Shown here in pieces: positions 16,687 to 26,443 of a stretch of 64,000 nt of DNA; positions within the stretch are counted from its first letter, which is position 1; each line of letters starts with the position of its first letter. Location: positions 464,599-528,598 of the forward strand of contig NZ_SSHH01000004.1 in assembly GCF_004965515.1 (NCBI RefSeq), written 5' to 3'. A program made the translations under genes and the position numbers. Below the pieces are notes generated by a model. It was not told the origin of the DNA, made no database searches, and saw nothing but the letters and a program-made list of their open reading frames with translations. The DNA comes from Alteraurantiacibacter aquimixticola. GTDB taxonomy: Bacteria > Pseudomonadota > Alphaproteobacteria > Sphingomonadales > Sphingomonadaceae.

Positions 16687-17462
16687 AAAGAGCGGCGAAG
16701 GCCCTCGCGATAGGTCGGGAAAGCAGGCTGCCAGCCCAGCACCCGCTTCGCCTTGCCATTCGCGACGCGGCGGTTCTCCATATAGAAGCCGCGCGCCATC
16801 GGGCTGAGATTGGCTTCCTCCAGAGAGAGCAGCGGCGGCGGTTCGACGCCCTTTAGCCGGCAGGCTTCCTCGATCACCGCATTCTGGCTGCAGGGCAAAT
16901 CGTCTGAGAGGTTATAGGCCCCCGGCGGCGCATCGCGCGCCATGACGAGCGCCACCCCGCTGGCGATATCCTCCACATGCACGCGGCTGAAGACTTGCCC
17001 CGGAATGTCGATGCGGTGCGCCTTGCCTTCCGCGATCCGTTCGAAAGCGCTGCGGCCCGGGCCGTAGATTCCGGGCAGGCGGAACACGCGCGCGCGCAAT
17101 TCCAGCCAGCGCGCATCGGCTTCGGCACGCGCGGTGCGGCGTCCGGTGCCCGTGGGGGCGCTTTCGTCGACCCAGGCCCCCTTTGTGTCGCCATAGACCC
17201 CGGTTGAAGAGAGATAGGCCAGCCATCGCCCTTCGAGCAGCTCGCCATAGTTATCGAGCACCGGCTCGCCGCCATCCTTGGCCGGCGGGACCGAGGAAAG
17301 CACGTGACTCGCCCTGCAGAGCGCAGCTTCCACAGCGGCCCGATCGGTGAAATCGACGCTACCCTCGCTCCCCGTCGCCTCCACGCTCCACCCGGCCGCT
17401 TCTATCCGCGCGGCGATGCGTTTTGCCGAATATCCGAGGCCGAAAATGAACAGATGCGCCAT
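16683..17462 (-). CDS. SDR-family NAD(P)-dependent oxidoreductase/epimerase
   Basis: An extended short-chain dehydrogenase-like protein of 259 residues. The nucleotide-binding loop is FGLGYSAKRIA at the N-terminus, the atypical GxGYS form of the YeeZ-like group. STGVYGDTKG holds the Tyr of the active-site region, and FRLPGIYGPGRS is a typical epimerase stretch. The start at 17462 (MAHLF) is preferred over a six-codon extension. The stop shares CTAG with the convergent upstream gene. It is divergent from pepN; the substrate is unknown. Confidence 0.85.
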   Translation of the reverse strand: MAHLFIFGLGYSAKRIAARIEAAGWSVEATGSEGSVDFTDRAAVEAALCRASHVLSSVPPAKDGGEPVLDNYGELLEGRWLAYLSSTGVYGDTKGAWVDESAPTGTGRRTARAEADARWLELRARVFRLPGIYGPGRSAFERIAEGKAHRIDIPGQVFSRVHVEDIASGVALVMARDAPPGAYNLSDDLPCSQNAVIEEACRLKGVEPPPLLSLEEANLSPMARGFYMENRRVANGKAKRVLGWQPAFPTYREGLRRSF

Positions 17463-17515
17463 GTCATGCGTTCTACCCATTGGACGGGGCAGCGAAAGGA
17501 CCTAAATCAGCAGCC

Positions 17516-20170
17516 ATGGATATTGCCCGCACAGTCTCGAACCCGGACGGCACCCCCGAAATGGCCGATGCCGCCCGGACCCCCGCCGAACCTACCGTCA
17601 TCAAGCGCGAGGATTACCGCCCCTTCGGCTGGCTGATCCCCGAGATCGCGCTCGACTTCCAGCTGGGGCTGGAAAAGACGCGTGTTTCCGCGAAGCTGAC
17701 CGTGCAGCGCAATGCCAAGGCGGACCGCACCGACATGCTCCGCCTCAATGGCGATGGGCTGACCCCGCTCGAAGTCGTGGTCGATGGCGAGGTGGTGAAC
17801 AGCTGGTCGATGGATGGCGAGGACCTCATGGTTCCGCTGGTAAGCGACAGCCATCTGGTCGAGATCGTGACGGAGATCGATCCCTCCTCCAACACGCAGC
17901 TGATGGGCCTTTATGCCTCTAACGGCATGCTGTGCACGCAATGCGAGGCGGAGGGATTCCGCCGCATCACCTTCTTCCCCGACCGGCCCGACGTGCTCTC
18001 CACCTATCGCGTGCGCATGACCGGCCCGAAGGACCAGTTCCCCGTCCTCCTCTCCAACGGCAATCCCGGCGCGAGCGGCGAGAACGATGACGGCACGCAT
18101 TGGGCCGAATGGCACGATCCCTGGCCCAAGCCCTCCTATCTCTTCGCGCTGGTGGCGGGGGACCTTGTTGCCAATACCGATACCTTCACGACGATGAGCG
18201 GGCGCGAGGTCACGCTCAACATCTATGTCCGCGAGGGCGATCTCGAGCGCACCGGCCATGCGATGGAATCGCTCAAGAAGTCGATGCAATGGGACGAGGA
18301 GGTGTTCGGCCGCGAATACGACCTCGACATCTTCAACATCGTCGCCGTCAGCGACTTCAACATGGGGGCGATGGAGAATAAGGGCCTCAACGTCTTCAAC
18401 ACCAAATATGTGCTCGCCGACCCCGATACCGCCACCGATGGCGATTTCGACGGCGTGGAAGGCGTGATTGCGCATGAATACTTCCACAACTGGTCGGGCA
18501 ATCGCGTCACCTGCCGCGACTGGTTCCAGCTCAGCCTGAAGGAAGGCTTCACCGTCCTGCGCGACCAGCTGTTCAGCCAGGACATGGGCAGCGAACCGGT
18601 CAAGCGGATCGAGGATGTGCGCGTACTGCGCGGGATACAGTTCCCCGAAGATTCGGGTCCGCTCGCCCATCCGATCCGCCCGGACAGCTATCGCGAGATC
18701 TCCAACTTCTACACCGCCACCGTCTACAACAAGGGCGCCGAAGTCATCCGCATGATGCGGACCATGGCGGGCGAAGAGGCCTTCCGCAAAGGCTGCGACC
18801 TCTATTTCGAACGCCACGATGGCGAGGCGGCGACCTGCGAGGATTTCGTCAAGGCGATCGAGGATGGCGCAGGGCTCGACCTCACGCAGTTCCGCCGCTG
18901 GTACTCGCAGGCCGGCACACCGCAGGTCTCCGTGCGGATGGAGCATGATGGCGATGCGGTGACGCTGCACCTCAAGCAGGAGGTGCCGTCCACGCCCGGC
19001 CAGCCCGACAAGCAGCCCATGCCGATCCCGCTCAAGCTGGCGCTGTTCGACAAGGCCAATGGCAGCCACAGGGGCGAGGAACTGGTCGTGCTCGACAAGG
19101 AGGAGGCTAGCGTCACCTTCACCGACTTTGCCGACAAGCCCGTTCTCTCGCTCAATCGCGGCTTCACCGCGCCCGTCTCGATCCGGCAGGAGGTTTCGGG
19201 CGAGGACCTTGTCTTCCTTGCCGCGCATGATGACGATCCCTTCGCCCGCTATGAGGCAATGCAGGAGCTGGTCGTCACCCACCTCAAGCAGGCCTGCGCG
19301 GGCGAACTCGACGACGATGCCCGCGATGCCGGGCGTAAGGCCATCGGCGATGCGCTTGCCGCCGTGCTGGCGGACGACACACTCGACGATCTGATGCGCG
19401 GCGAGCTGCTGATCCTGCCGACGCAGACCTACCTGATGGAGCAGATGGAGGCCGCCGACCCCGGCGTGATCCATGCCGAGCGGCAGGGCCTGCGCGGCTG
19501 GCTGGGCAAGCAGCTGGAGGCCGATTTCATCGCGCTGCACGGCCGCGCCAGCGACATGCCTTACAGTCTTGATGCAGAGGCTCGCGGTGCGCGCAAGGTG
19601 AAGACGCAGGCGCTGATCTATCTTGCCGAGGCCAATCCCGCGCTCGCCAGCAAGATGGGTGCGGGCCAATATGATGCCGCCGACAACATGACCGACCGGC
19701 AGGGCGCGCTGATGGTGCTGGCAGGGCTGCAGACGCCCGAGCGAACGCACAAGTTGCTCGACTACTATAACCGCTACAAGGACAATGCGCTGGTGGTGGA
19801 CAAGTGGTTCGCCATCCAGGCGCAATCGCTGCATCCGCATGCGATCGAGCATGTGAAGGCGCTGGCCGACCATCCGCAATTCACGCTGAAGAATCCCAAC
19901 CGCGTGCGTTCGCTCTACATGGCCTTTGCCGCCAATCCGCATGCTTTCCATGCGGCGGATGGCGAGGGCTATCGCATGATCGCGGACCTCATCCTCGAAC
20001 TCGACCCGATCAATCCGCAGACCGCGGCGCGCTTCGTCTCGCCGTTCGGACGCTGGCGGCGAATCGAGTCCGGCCGCTCGGCCCTGATGCGCGAGCAGCT
20101 GGAGCGGATCGCGGCGGCGGGGAACCTGTCGCGCGATACGCATGAACAAGTGATCCGCAGCCTTGGCTGA
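17516..20170 (+). CDS. pepN: aminopeptidase N (M1 family)
   Basis: A cytoplasmic zinc metallo-aminopeptidase of 884 residues that removes N-terminal residues from peptides. GAMEN precedes the zinc motif HEYFHNW, with zinc ligands His320 and His324 and the glutamate in LKEGFTV. The C-terminal region is the long helical PepN-type domain (DUF3458), making it a full-length E. coli-type enzyme. The ATG at 17516 gives MDIARTV; a TTG 12 codons upstream is less likely. Its 3' end overlaps pgeF by eight bases. Confidence 0.96.
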   Translation: MDIARTVSNPDGTPEMADAARTPAEPTVIKREDYRPFGWLIPEIALDFQLGLEKTRVSAKLTVQRNAKADRTDMLRLNGDGLTPLEVVVDGEVVNSWSMDGEDLMVPLVSDSHLVEIVTEIDPSSNTQLMGLYASNGMLCTQCEAEGFRRITFFPDRPDVLSTYRVRMTGPKDQFPVLLSNGNPGASGENDDGTHWAEWHDPWPKPSYLFALVAGDLVANTDTFTTMSGREVTLNIYVREGDLERTGHAMESLKKSMQWDEEVFGREYDLDIFNIVAVSDFNMGAMENKGLNVFNTKYVLADPDTATDGDFDGVEGVIAHEYFHNWSGNRVTCRDWFQLSLKEGFTVLRDQLFSQDMGSEPVKRIEDVRVLRGIQFPEDSGPLAHPIRPDSYREISNFYTATVYNKGAEVIRMMRTMAGEEAFRKGCDLYFERHDGEAATCEDFVKAIEDGAGLDLTQFRRWYSQAGTPQVSVRMEHDGDAVTLHLKQEVPSTPGQPDKQPMPIPLKLALFDKANGSHRGEELVVLDKEEASVTFTDFADKPVLSLNRGFTAPVSIRQEVSGEDLVFLAAHDDDPFARYEAMQELVVTHLKQACAGELDDDARDAGRKAIGDALAAVLADDTLDDLMRGELLILPTQTYLMEQMEAADPGVIHAERQGLRGWLGKQLEADFIALHGRASDMPYSLDAEARGARKVKTQALIYLAEANPALASKMGAGQYDAADNMTDRQGALMVLAGLQTPERTHKLLDYYNRYKDNALVVDKWFAIQAQSLHPHAIEHVKALADHPQFTLKNPNRVRSLYMAFAANPHAFHAADGEGYRMIADLILELDPINPQTAARFVSPFGRWRRIESGRSALMREQLERIAAAGNLSRDTHEQVIRSLG

Positions 20171-20930
20171 CCTCGTTGCCAATCCGGTCGAGGTGATTCG
20201 CGCGAGCGCGCTCGATTTCGTGCCGCATGGCTTTCTCGGTTGTCGCGGCGGGGTCAGCACGGGCTTTGCGGCGGGCCTGCAGGTCGGCCTCAATGCGGGG
20301 GATGATGACGATGCGGTGGCGGAGAATCGCCGCCGTGCACTCGCTGCCGTTGTGCCGGGTGCGCAGCTCGTCACGGTGAAGCAGGTCCATTCGCCGGTCG
20401 CGATCATCGCCGACGCGCCATGGCCGGAGGATGCGCGGCCCGAGGCGGATGCGATCGTTACCGCCACGCCGGGCCTCGCGCTCGCCATCGTGACGGCCGA
20501 TTGCGCGCCGGTGCTGTTCGCGGATCGCGAGGCAGGTGTTGTCGGCGCGGCGCATGCCGGCTGGCGCGGCGCGCATGGCGGCGTGCTTGAACAGACGGTC
20601 GCGCGGATGGTGGAGCTGGGGGCAGATCCCACGCATATCGTCGCCGCGATCGGCCCATGCATCGCGCAGGATAGCTACGAAGTGGGCGAGGATCTGCGCG
20701 CGCAGTTCACCGAAGCCGATGCGCGATTCTTTGCCGATGGCGCGCCGGGCAAGTGGCAATTCGACCTCGAAGCCTATGTCGCCTCGCGCCTCAAGGCGCT
20801 GGGGCTGGCCGCGGTCGAGCCGCTCGGCCTCGATACCTATGCGGATCCCTCGCGCTTCTATTCGCACCGGCGGTCGGTCCATCGCGGGGAGCCGACATAT
20901 GGCCGTGAGTTCTCGCTGATCGCATTGTGA
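20163..20930 (+). CDS. pgeF: purine nucleoside phosphorylase / multicopper polyphenol-oxidase family (YfiH)
   Basis: A 255-residue member of the YfiH/LACC1-type family. The conserved His-Cys-His metal site is visible as KQVHS (His76), TADCAPVLF (Cys114) and AAHAGWRG (His131). Family members have been described both as polyphenol oxidases and as purine nucleoside phosphorylases, and the E. coli homolog has been linked to peptidoglycan quality control. The TTG start at 20163 lies inside the end of pepN; no ATG is available in the right place, and the start could be a few codons off. Confidence 0.87.
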   Translation: MADLVANPVEVIRASALDFVPHGFLGCRGGVSTGFAAGLQVGLNAGDDDDAVAENRRRALAAVVPGAQLVTVKQVHSPVAIIADAPWPEDARPEADAIVTATPGLALAIVTADCAPVLFADREAGVVGAAHAGWRGAHGGVLEQTVARMVELGADPTHIVAAIGPCIAQDSYEVGEDLRAQFTEADARFFADGAPGKWQFDLEAYVASRLKALGLAAVEPLGLDTYADPSRFYSHRRSVHRGEPTYGREFSLIAL

Positions 20931-21126
20931 ATCGTTCGCGATAAGCCTTCTGAAAAGACGAGCCTTCGCCTCTGGGCCAAAAGGCGGGTTGGCATGGGCG
21001 ATTTGCTCGTCTATCAGCCCCGCCAAGCCGCCGTCCCGGGGCATCGTTTCGGCGTGCGGCAGCTCGTGATTTTATCGGATGAAGGCGGGGTTGCCCCGCA
21101 ATATATCCGGCAGGCAAGGCAAGGTA

Positions 21127-21690
21127 ATGGCAACCACCACCGATACCGCCAACACACAAGTAGTGGCCGAAGACGGCGTCCGCCGTCGTGACTTCATCGA
21201 AATTGCTGCAGTGGCAACCGCTGGCGTGGGTGGTCTCTTCACCATCCTGCCGCTGGTCAGCCAGATGGCGCCGTCCAAGGACGTGCTGGCCGAAAGCACC
21301 ACCGAGCTGGATATTTCCGCGCTCGAGCCGGGCCAGTCGATCAAGGCGGTGTTCCGCAAGCAGCCGGTCTTCGTGCGCAACCTGACCCAGGCCGAAATGG
21401 ACGATGCCAATGCCGTCGATGTCGGTGATCTGCGCGATCCGCAGACGCTGGCAGAGCGTACGCTGGCAGGCAGCGAGAACATCCTCGTGGTGATGGGCGT
21501 CTGCACCCACCTCGGCTGTGTGCCGCTGGGCGCTGCCGAAGGCGAGGTGAAGGGTGAGTATGGCGGCTATTTCTGCCCCTGCCACGGCTCGCACTACGAT
21601 ACCGCTGCGCGCATCCGTAAGGGTCCGGCTCCGACCAACCTCGAAGTGCCGGCTTACACCATCTCCGATTCCACGCTGGTTATCGGCTGA
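21127..21690 (+). CDS. petA: ubiquinol-cytochrome c reductase, Rieske iron-sulfur subunit
   Basis: This [2Fe-2S] subunit of the bc1 complex accepts an electron from ubiquinol. At 187 residues it is typical. The N-terminus is a twin-arginine signal anchor ([15 protein letters not shown]). The cluster ligands are CTHLGC and [12 protein letters not shown] 21127 is chosen because it places the Tat motif near residue 16; a 16-codon upstream extension has no support. It is first in a petA-petB-petC operon with short gaps (17 and 26 bases). About 200 non-coding bases precede it and should hold the operon promoter, though I cannot place it. Confidence 0.97.
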   Translation: MATTTDTANTQVVAEDGVRRRDFIEIAAVATAGVGGLFTILPLVSQMAPSKDVLAESTTELDISALEPGQSIKAVFRKQPVFVRNLTQAEMDDANAVDVGDLRDPQTLAERTLAGSENILVVMGVCTHLGCVPLGAAEGEVKGEYGGYFCPCHGSHYDTAARIRKGPAPTNLEVPAYTISDSTLVIG

Positions 21691-21707
21691 GGCGAGAGAC
21701 AGAGACG

Positions 21708-23000
21708 ATGAGTTTTCCCTGGGCCAAGCAATACGAACCCACCAATCCGCTGATGAAGTATCTCGATGAGAAGCTTCCTCTGCCGCGCCTCGTCTATAAT
21801 GCCGTGGGTGCGGGCTATCCGGTGCCGCGCAACCTGAACTACATGTGGAATTTCGGCGTTCTCGCCGGCTTCTGCCTGGTGTTGCAGATCGTTACCGGCG
21901 TGGTTTTGGCGATGCATTATGCCGCCAATGACGCGGTGGCCTTCAACTCGGTCGAACACATCATGCGCGACGTGAACTGGGGCTGGCTGATGCGTTATGC
22001 GCACGCCAACGGCGCCAGCTTCTTCTTCGTCGTGCTCTACCTGCATATCTTCCGCGGCTTCTATTACAGCTCGTACAAGGCGCCGCGCGAAATGGTGTGG
22101 CTGATCGGCGTGGTCATCTTCCTTTTGACCATGGCGACCGCCTTCATGGGCTACGTCCTTCCCTGGGGCCAGATGAGCTTCTGGGGTGCCAAGGTGATCA
22201 CCGGCCTGTTCGGCGCGATTCCCTTCGTGGGTGAGCCGCTGCAGGTGTGGCTGCTGGGCGGCTATGCGCCCGACAATGCCGCGCTGAACCGCTTCTTCTC
22301 CCTGCACTTCCTGCTGCCCTTCGTGATCGCGGGCGTCGTGATCCTGCATATCTGGGCGCTGCACATTCCGGGTTCGAGCAACCCGACCGGCGTGGAAGTG
22401 AAGAGCGAAAGCGACACCGTGCCCTTCCACCCGTATTACACGGCAAAGGACGGCTTCGGCCTTGGCGTGGCGCTGCTGGTTTACTGCGCCTTCGTCTTCT
22501 TCATGCCGAACGCGCTGGGCCACCCGGACAACTACATCCCGGCCAACCCGCTTTCGACGCCGGCGCATATCGTGCCCGAATGGTATTTCTACCCGTTCTA
22601 CGCGATCCTGCGCGCCTTCACCTTCGACTTCATCCTGCCGGCCAAGCTGTGGGGCGTGCTGGCGATGTTCGCCGCCATCCTGGTGTGGTTCTTCCTGCCC
22701 TGGCTGGACAAGTCGCCGGTGCGTTCGGGCAATTACCGCCCGATGTTCCGCAAGTTCTTCTGGTTCGGCCTGATCCCGACGATGGCCGCGCTGTTCTATC
22801 TCGGCGGCGCGCCGGCTGAAGAACCCTATGTGATGTTCAGCCAGATCTTCACCGCTTATTACTTCCTGCACTTCCTCGTGATCCTTCCGATCGTCTCTTC
22901 GATCGAGAAGCCCGAGCCGCTGCCGTTCTCGATTACGGAAGAGGTCCTGGGTTCGGACGATAAGGCAGTGCTGAACAACAAAGCCGAGCCGGCAGCCTGA
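21708..23000 (+). CDS. petB: ubiquinol-cytochrome b subunit
   Basis: The membrane core of the bc1 complex, 430 residues with eight or so helices, binding two b-type hemes and the quinone sites. The Qo-site PEWY motif is present in VPEWYFYPF. Heme-ligand histidines occur in the helices containing VLAMHYAA and VVLYLHIF and in the paired FSLHFLLP and LHIWALH region. The protein is full-length cytochrome b, not split. It sits between the Rieske and cytochrome c1 genes. Confidence 0.97.
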   Translation: MSFPWAKQYEPTNPLMKYLDEKLPLPRLVYNAVGAGYPVPRNLNYMWNFGVLAGFCLVLQIVTGVVLAMHYAANDAVAFNSVEHIMRDVNWGWLMRYAHANGASFFFVVLYLHIFRGFYYSSYKAPREMVWLIGVVIFLLTMATAFMGYVLPWGQMSFWGAKVITGLFGAIPFVGEPLQVWLLGGYAPDNAALNRFFSLHFLLPFVIAGVVILHIWALHIPGSSNPTGVEVKSESDTVPFHPYYTAKDGFGLGVALLVYCAFVFFMPNALGHPDNYIPANPLSTPAHIVPEWYFYPFYAILRAFTFDFILPAKLWGVLAMFAAILVWFFLPWLDKSPVRSGNYRPMFRKFFWFGLIPTMAALFYLGGAPAEEPYVMFSQIFTAYYFLHFLVILPIVSSIEKPEPLPFSITEEVLGSDDKAVLNNKAEPAA

Positions 23001-23026
23001 GCGCGCGGGTTTAGGGGAAAGATACG

Positions 23027-23875
23027 ATGATCCGCCTTGTTGGAATTCTGGTTGGCCTGGGCTTCACCTTCGTGGTGCTGCTATCCTTCGTCATGGGCGC
23101 ATATAATGCAGCGACCGAGCCTGCCGAAGAGACTGCCGAGCATGCCTTCCACCTCGACCCCAAGCATGTCGAGTTCGAACATGACGGCCTGTTCCCGGCC
23201 TGGGACGTGGCTCAGCTGCAGCGCGGCTACCAGGTCTACAAGGAAGTGTGCAGCGCCTGCCACTCGCTGAACCAGGTCGCTTTCCGCAACCTCGAAGAGC
23301 TGGGCTATTCCGAAGAGCAGGTGAAGGCCGAAGCCGCCAGCTGGACGGTTCCGGGCATCAACCCCGACACGGGCGAGGCTTCCTCGCGCCCCGGCCTGCC
23401 GACCGACGACTTCCCGTCGCCCTATGCCAATAACGTGGCGGCTGCGGCGGCGAACAACAATGCGATTCCGCCGGATCTCTCGCTGCTGACCAAGGCCCGC
23501 CATCACGGCCCCGCCTATGTCTATTCGCTGCTGACCGGGTACCAGGAACCTTCGGCCGAGCTGGCCGAGCGCTTCCCCGATTCGCTGCCGGGCACCGGCC
23601 TGCATCACAACCCGTATTTCGCCAATCTCAACCTGGCGATGGCTCCGCCGCTGACGGCCGATGGGCAGGTGACCTATGCCGATGGCACTGATGCCACCAT
23701 CGACCAGATGGCGAAGGACGTAGCGGCGTTCCTGACGTGGACGGCCGAGCCTGCACTGATCGACCGTATCAAGCTGGGCTGGATGGTGATGGGCTTCCTG
23801 CTCTTCGCGACCATCCTTGCATGGCTGGCCAAGAAGCAGGTCTGGGCGGACATGAAGCCCAAGCGCAAGGATTGA
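23027..23875 (+). CDS. petC: cytochrome c1 subunit of bc1 complex
   Basis: A 282-residue membrane-anchored c-type cytochrome that passes electrons from the Rieske protein to cytochrome c. It has an N-terminal signal segment, one heme c motif CSACH near residue 75, the axial methionine region NLNLAMAPPL, and a C-terminal membrane anchor followed by a basic tail (MKPKRKD). It completes the petABC operon; apt follows 20 bases later and may be co-transcribed. Confidence 0.97.
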   Translation: MIRLVGILVGLGFTFVVLLSFVMGAYNAATEPAEETAEHAFHLDPKHVEFEHDGLFPAWDVAQLQRGYQVYKEVCSACHSLNQVAFRNLEELGYSEEQVKAEAASWTVPGINPDTGEASSRPGLPTDDFPSPYANNVAAAAANNNAIPPDLSLLTKARHHGPAYVYSLLTGYQEPSAELAERFPDSLPGTGLHHNPYFANLNLAMAPPLTADGQVTYADGTDATIDQMAKDVAAFLTWTAEPALIDRIKLGWMVMGFLLFATILAWLAKKQVWADMKPKRKD

Positions 23876-23895
23876 CGGGAAGCGGGAGCAGCGGA

Positions 23896-24429
23896 TTGAC
23901 GCTTGACCAGATCAAGGCGCTGATCCGCACCGTTCCGGATTTCCCGGCTCCGGGTATCCAGTTTCGCGATATCACCACGCTCATCGCCGATGGACGCGGT
24001 CTCGCCTCTGCCATCGACCATCTGGCGGAACGCGTCCCGCAAGGCACGTCAGCCATCGCCGGGATCGAGGCGCGCGGCTTCATTTTCGGCACGGCCCTCG
24101 CAACCAAGCTCGGCCTCGGCTTCGTGCCCGTGCGCAAGGCAGGCAAGCTGCCCGTCGAGACCATCGGCTTGGATTACACGCTCGAATATGCCGATGCGCG
24201 GATCGAGATCGACCCGTCGCTGGTGAGCGAAGGCGAGCGTATCGTGCTGGTCGACGACCTCATCGCCACGGGCGGCACAGCAACCGCCGCTGCGCAATTG
24301 CTGCGCCAGGCCGGCGCCCACTGCGATACCGCCCTCTTCGTGATCGACCTGCCCGAACTGGGCGGGGCCGACCGTCTGCGGGCAGAGGGTGTTGAAAGCC
24401 ATTCCCTGATCGAATTTGCCGGACACTGA
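23896..24429 (+). CDS. apt: adenine phosphoribosyltransferase
   Basis: A purine-salvage enzyme that joins adenine and PRPP to make AMP. The product is 177 residues. The PRPP-binding motif is IVLVDDLIATGGTA, and IEARGFIFG is the second conserved loop. A TTG at 23896, preceded by GGGAGC, gives a family-length protein starting LTLDQIKALI; the open frame reaches back into petC, but that part is not apt-like. No in-frame ATG is available, so TTG is the best start. It is 20 bases downstream of petC. Confidence 0.93.
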   Translation: MTLDQIKALIRTVPDFPAPGIQFRDITTLIADGRGLASAIDHLAERVPQGTSAIAGIEARGFIFGTALATKLGLGFVPVRKAGKLPVETIGLDYTLEYADARIEIDPSLVSEGERIVLVDDLIATGGTATAAAQLLRQAGAHCDTALFVIDLPELGGADRLRAEGVESHSLIEFAGH

Positions 24430-24533
24430 TCGCGGCGGTAGGAAAGAAACGCGCACTTACGCGTTGATGCCGTATCGGGTGCTGCGCCAAGCGGGGTGAT
24501 TGTTCCCGCGTGGCGTATTGGATCGGGAGCTTC

Positions 24534-26402
24534 ATGGAACAACAGGCCATTGTCATCGCCCTGGTGGGCATTCTGGGCATTGGTGCGCAATGGGTGGCCT
24601 GGCGCACCGGCTGGCCTGCCATCGTGCTGATGCTGGCGGCCGGTTTCACTGCAGGCCCCTTCCTCGGCATCATCGATCCGCATGAAGCCTTCGGGGATAT
24701 GCTGGAGCCGATGATCTCCATCGGCGTTGCGCTGATCCTCTTCGAAGGTGGCCTCAGCCTTGATTTCCGCGAATTGCGCAAGTTCGGCGGCGGCGTGTGG
24801 CGGCTGGTCGTGTTCGGCGTGCCGCTGGGCTGGCTGTTCGGGTCGCTGGCCGGATATTACGTTGCCGGCCTCGTCTGGCCGGTGGCGATCCTCTTCGCCG
24901 GTATCCTGGTGGTGACCGGCCCGACCGTCGTCATCCCCCTGCTGCGCCAGTCCAACGTGCAACAGCGCCCTGCCGCGCTGCTGAAGTGGGAGTCGATCGT
25001 CAACGATCCCTTCGGCGCACTGTGCGCGGTGATCGCCTATGAATATTTTCGCTATGTCGGTGAAGGCGCGACCATGTTCGAAATTGTGCCGCCGCTGCTC
25101 ATCGCGGCGGGCGTTTCGGGCCTGATCGGCTATGCCGCCGCCGCGATGGTCGCTTGGGCCTTCCCGCGCGGCTTTGTGCCCGAATTCCTGAAAGTGCCCG
25201 TGCTGCTGGTCGTGGTGATCGGCACCTTCGTGCTGTGCAATCTGATCGAGCATGAGGCCGGCCTCGTCGCCGTCACAGTGATGGGCATTGCCCTTGCGAA
25301 TATGCATGTCGCCAGCCTGCGCTCGATCCATCCCTTCAAGCAGAACATCGCCGTGCTGCTTGTCTCGGGCATTTTCATCCTGCTGTCCGCCAGCCTGGAC
25401 TTCGATCAATTGCGCCAGTTCGAGTGGCAGTTCGGTGCCTTCCTGCTCGCGCTGCTCTTCGTGGTGCGTCCGGCCACGGTCCTGCTCAGCCTCCTTTTCA
25501 GCGAGGTGCCGTGGAATGAGCGGCTGTTCCTCGCCTGGATCGCACCGCGCGGTATCGTGCTCGTCGCCATCAGCGGCCTGTTCGCGCTGCGCCTGTCGGA
25601 CCTTGGCTATGGCGACGGGTCGATCCTGATCGGCCTCAGTTTTGCCGTGGTGGTGGCAACCATCGTCGCGCATGGCTTCACCGTGAACCTCGTCGCGCGC
25701 TGGCTGAAGGTGAAGGGGGAGAGCCGTCCCGGCCTGCTGATCGTGGGCGCCACGCCATGGACCATTGCGTTGGCGAAGCTGATGCAATCGCTGAAGACGC
25801 CCATCATGGTCGTCGACGCCAACTGGGCCCGGCTGAAGCCCGCCCGCGCGGCGGGCATTCCCACCTATCACGGCGAGATCCTCAATGAGGCGACCGAGCA
25901 TCATCTCGACCTGGCGCCCTTCCAGGTGCTGATCGCGGCGACCGATAACGAGGCCTACAACACGCTCGTCTGCTCCGAATTCGCACCCGAGATCGGCACC
26001 GATTCGGTCTACCAGCTGGGCGAAGGCGCCGGTGGCGGTGGCGGCGAGGAGGAGGATCATCGCAAGATCCCCGCATCGCTGCGCGGCCGCGCGCTGTTCG
26101 CATCGGGCTTCGGCGTGGCCGACGTCCACCAGCGGCAGATGGACGGCTGGGTGTTCCGCCGCACCAAGCTGTCAGACCAGTTCGATATCGAGGATGCGAG
26201 GGAAGTCCTGCCCGAAGCGGCGAACATGCTCCTGCTGCTGCGTCCCAACGGTCAGATGCGCTTCTTTACCCATGCCGCCACGCCCGAACCGCAAGCTGGC
26301 GATACGGTGGTGAGCTTCTCCCCGCCGGGCAAGAAACAGGCGGAGGACGCGGGCGAAACGCGCAAGCCGGGCAAGGGCGCCCCCGTTCCACAACCGACAT
26401 GA
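24534..26402 (+). CDS. CPA1-type cation:proton antiporter with C-terminal TrkA-like domain
   Basis: A 622-residue inner-membrane antiporter. About twelve hydrophobic helices (residues 1-400) carry the ESIVNDPFG motif, whose Asn-Asp pair marks electroneutral NhaP-type exchangers, and EGGLSLDFRE near the N-terminus. The cytoplasmic C-terminus resembles a TrkA-N nucleotide-binding domain (LIVGATPWTIALAK). A Gly/Glu-rich insertion near residues 496-505 lies in this domain. The start at 24534 has a GGGAG site at good spacing; a GTG eight codons upstream is less likely. Ion specificity (Na+ or K+) is unknown. Confidence 0.9.
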   Translation: MEQQAIVIALVGILGIGAQWVAWRTGWPAIVLMLAAGFTAGPFLGIIDPHEAFGDMLEPMISIGVALILFEGGLSLDFRELRKFGGGVWRLVVFGVPLGWLFGSLAGYYVAGLVWPVAILFAGILVVTGPTVVIPLLRQSNVQQRPAALLKWESIVNDPFGALCAVIAYEYFRYVGEGATMFEIVPPLLIAAGVSGLIGYAAAAMVAWAFPRGFVPEFLKVPVLLVVVIGTFVLCNLIEHEAGLVAVTVMGIALANMHVASLRSIHPFKQNIAVLLVSGIFILLSASLDFDQLRQFEWQFGAFLLALLFVVRPATVLLSLLFSEVPWNERLFLAWIAPRGIVLVAISGLFALRLSDLGYGDGSILIGLSFAVVVATIVAHGFTVNLVARWLKVKGESRPGLLIVGATPWTIALAKLMQSLKTPIMVVDANWARLKPARAAGIPTYHGEILNEATEHHLDLAPFQVLIAATDNEAYNTLVCSEFAPEIGTDSVYQLGEGAGGGGGEEEDHRKIPASLRGRALFASGFGVADVHQRQMDGWVFRRTKLSDQFDIEDAREVLPEAANMLLLLRPNGQMRFFTHAATPEPQAGDTVVSFSPPGKKQAEDAGETRKPGKGAPVPQPT

Positions 26403-26443
26403 GAAGGACAAAAGGGCCGAGCCAATTGCCCTGGAGAGACGCG

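Noticed and set aside
17507-20662. A 1051-codon open frame on the minus strand across pepN
   Set aside because: It is antisense to pepN and pgeF, shows no recognisable motif, and is typical of high-GC genes where antisense frames stay open.
24448-24465. AACGCG/CGCGTT inverted repeat before the antiporter gene
   Set aside because: It is only 6 bases per arm in GC-rich DNA and could occur by chance.
24174-26129. A 651-codon minus-strand frame across the antiporter and apt
   Set aside because: It is antisense to well-supported genes and its translation is His/Arg/Gln-rich with no family signal.
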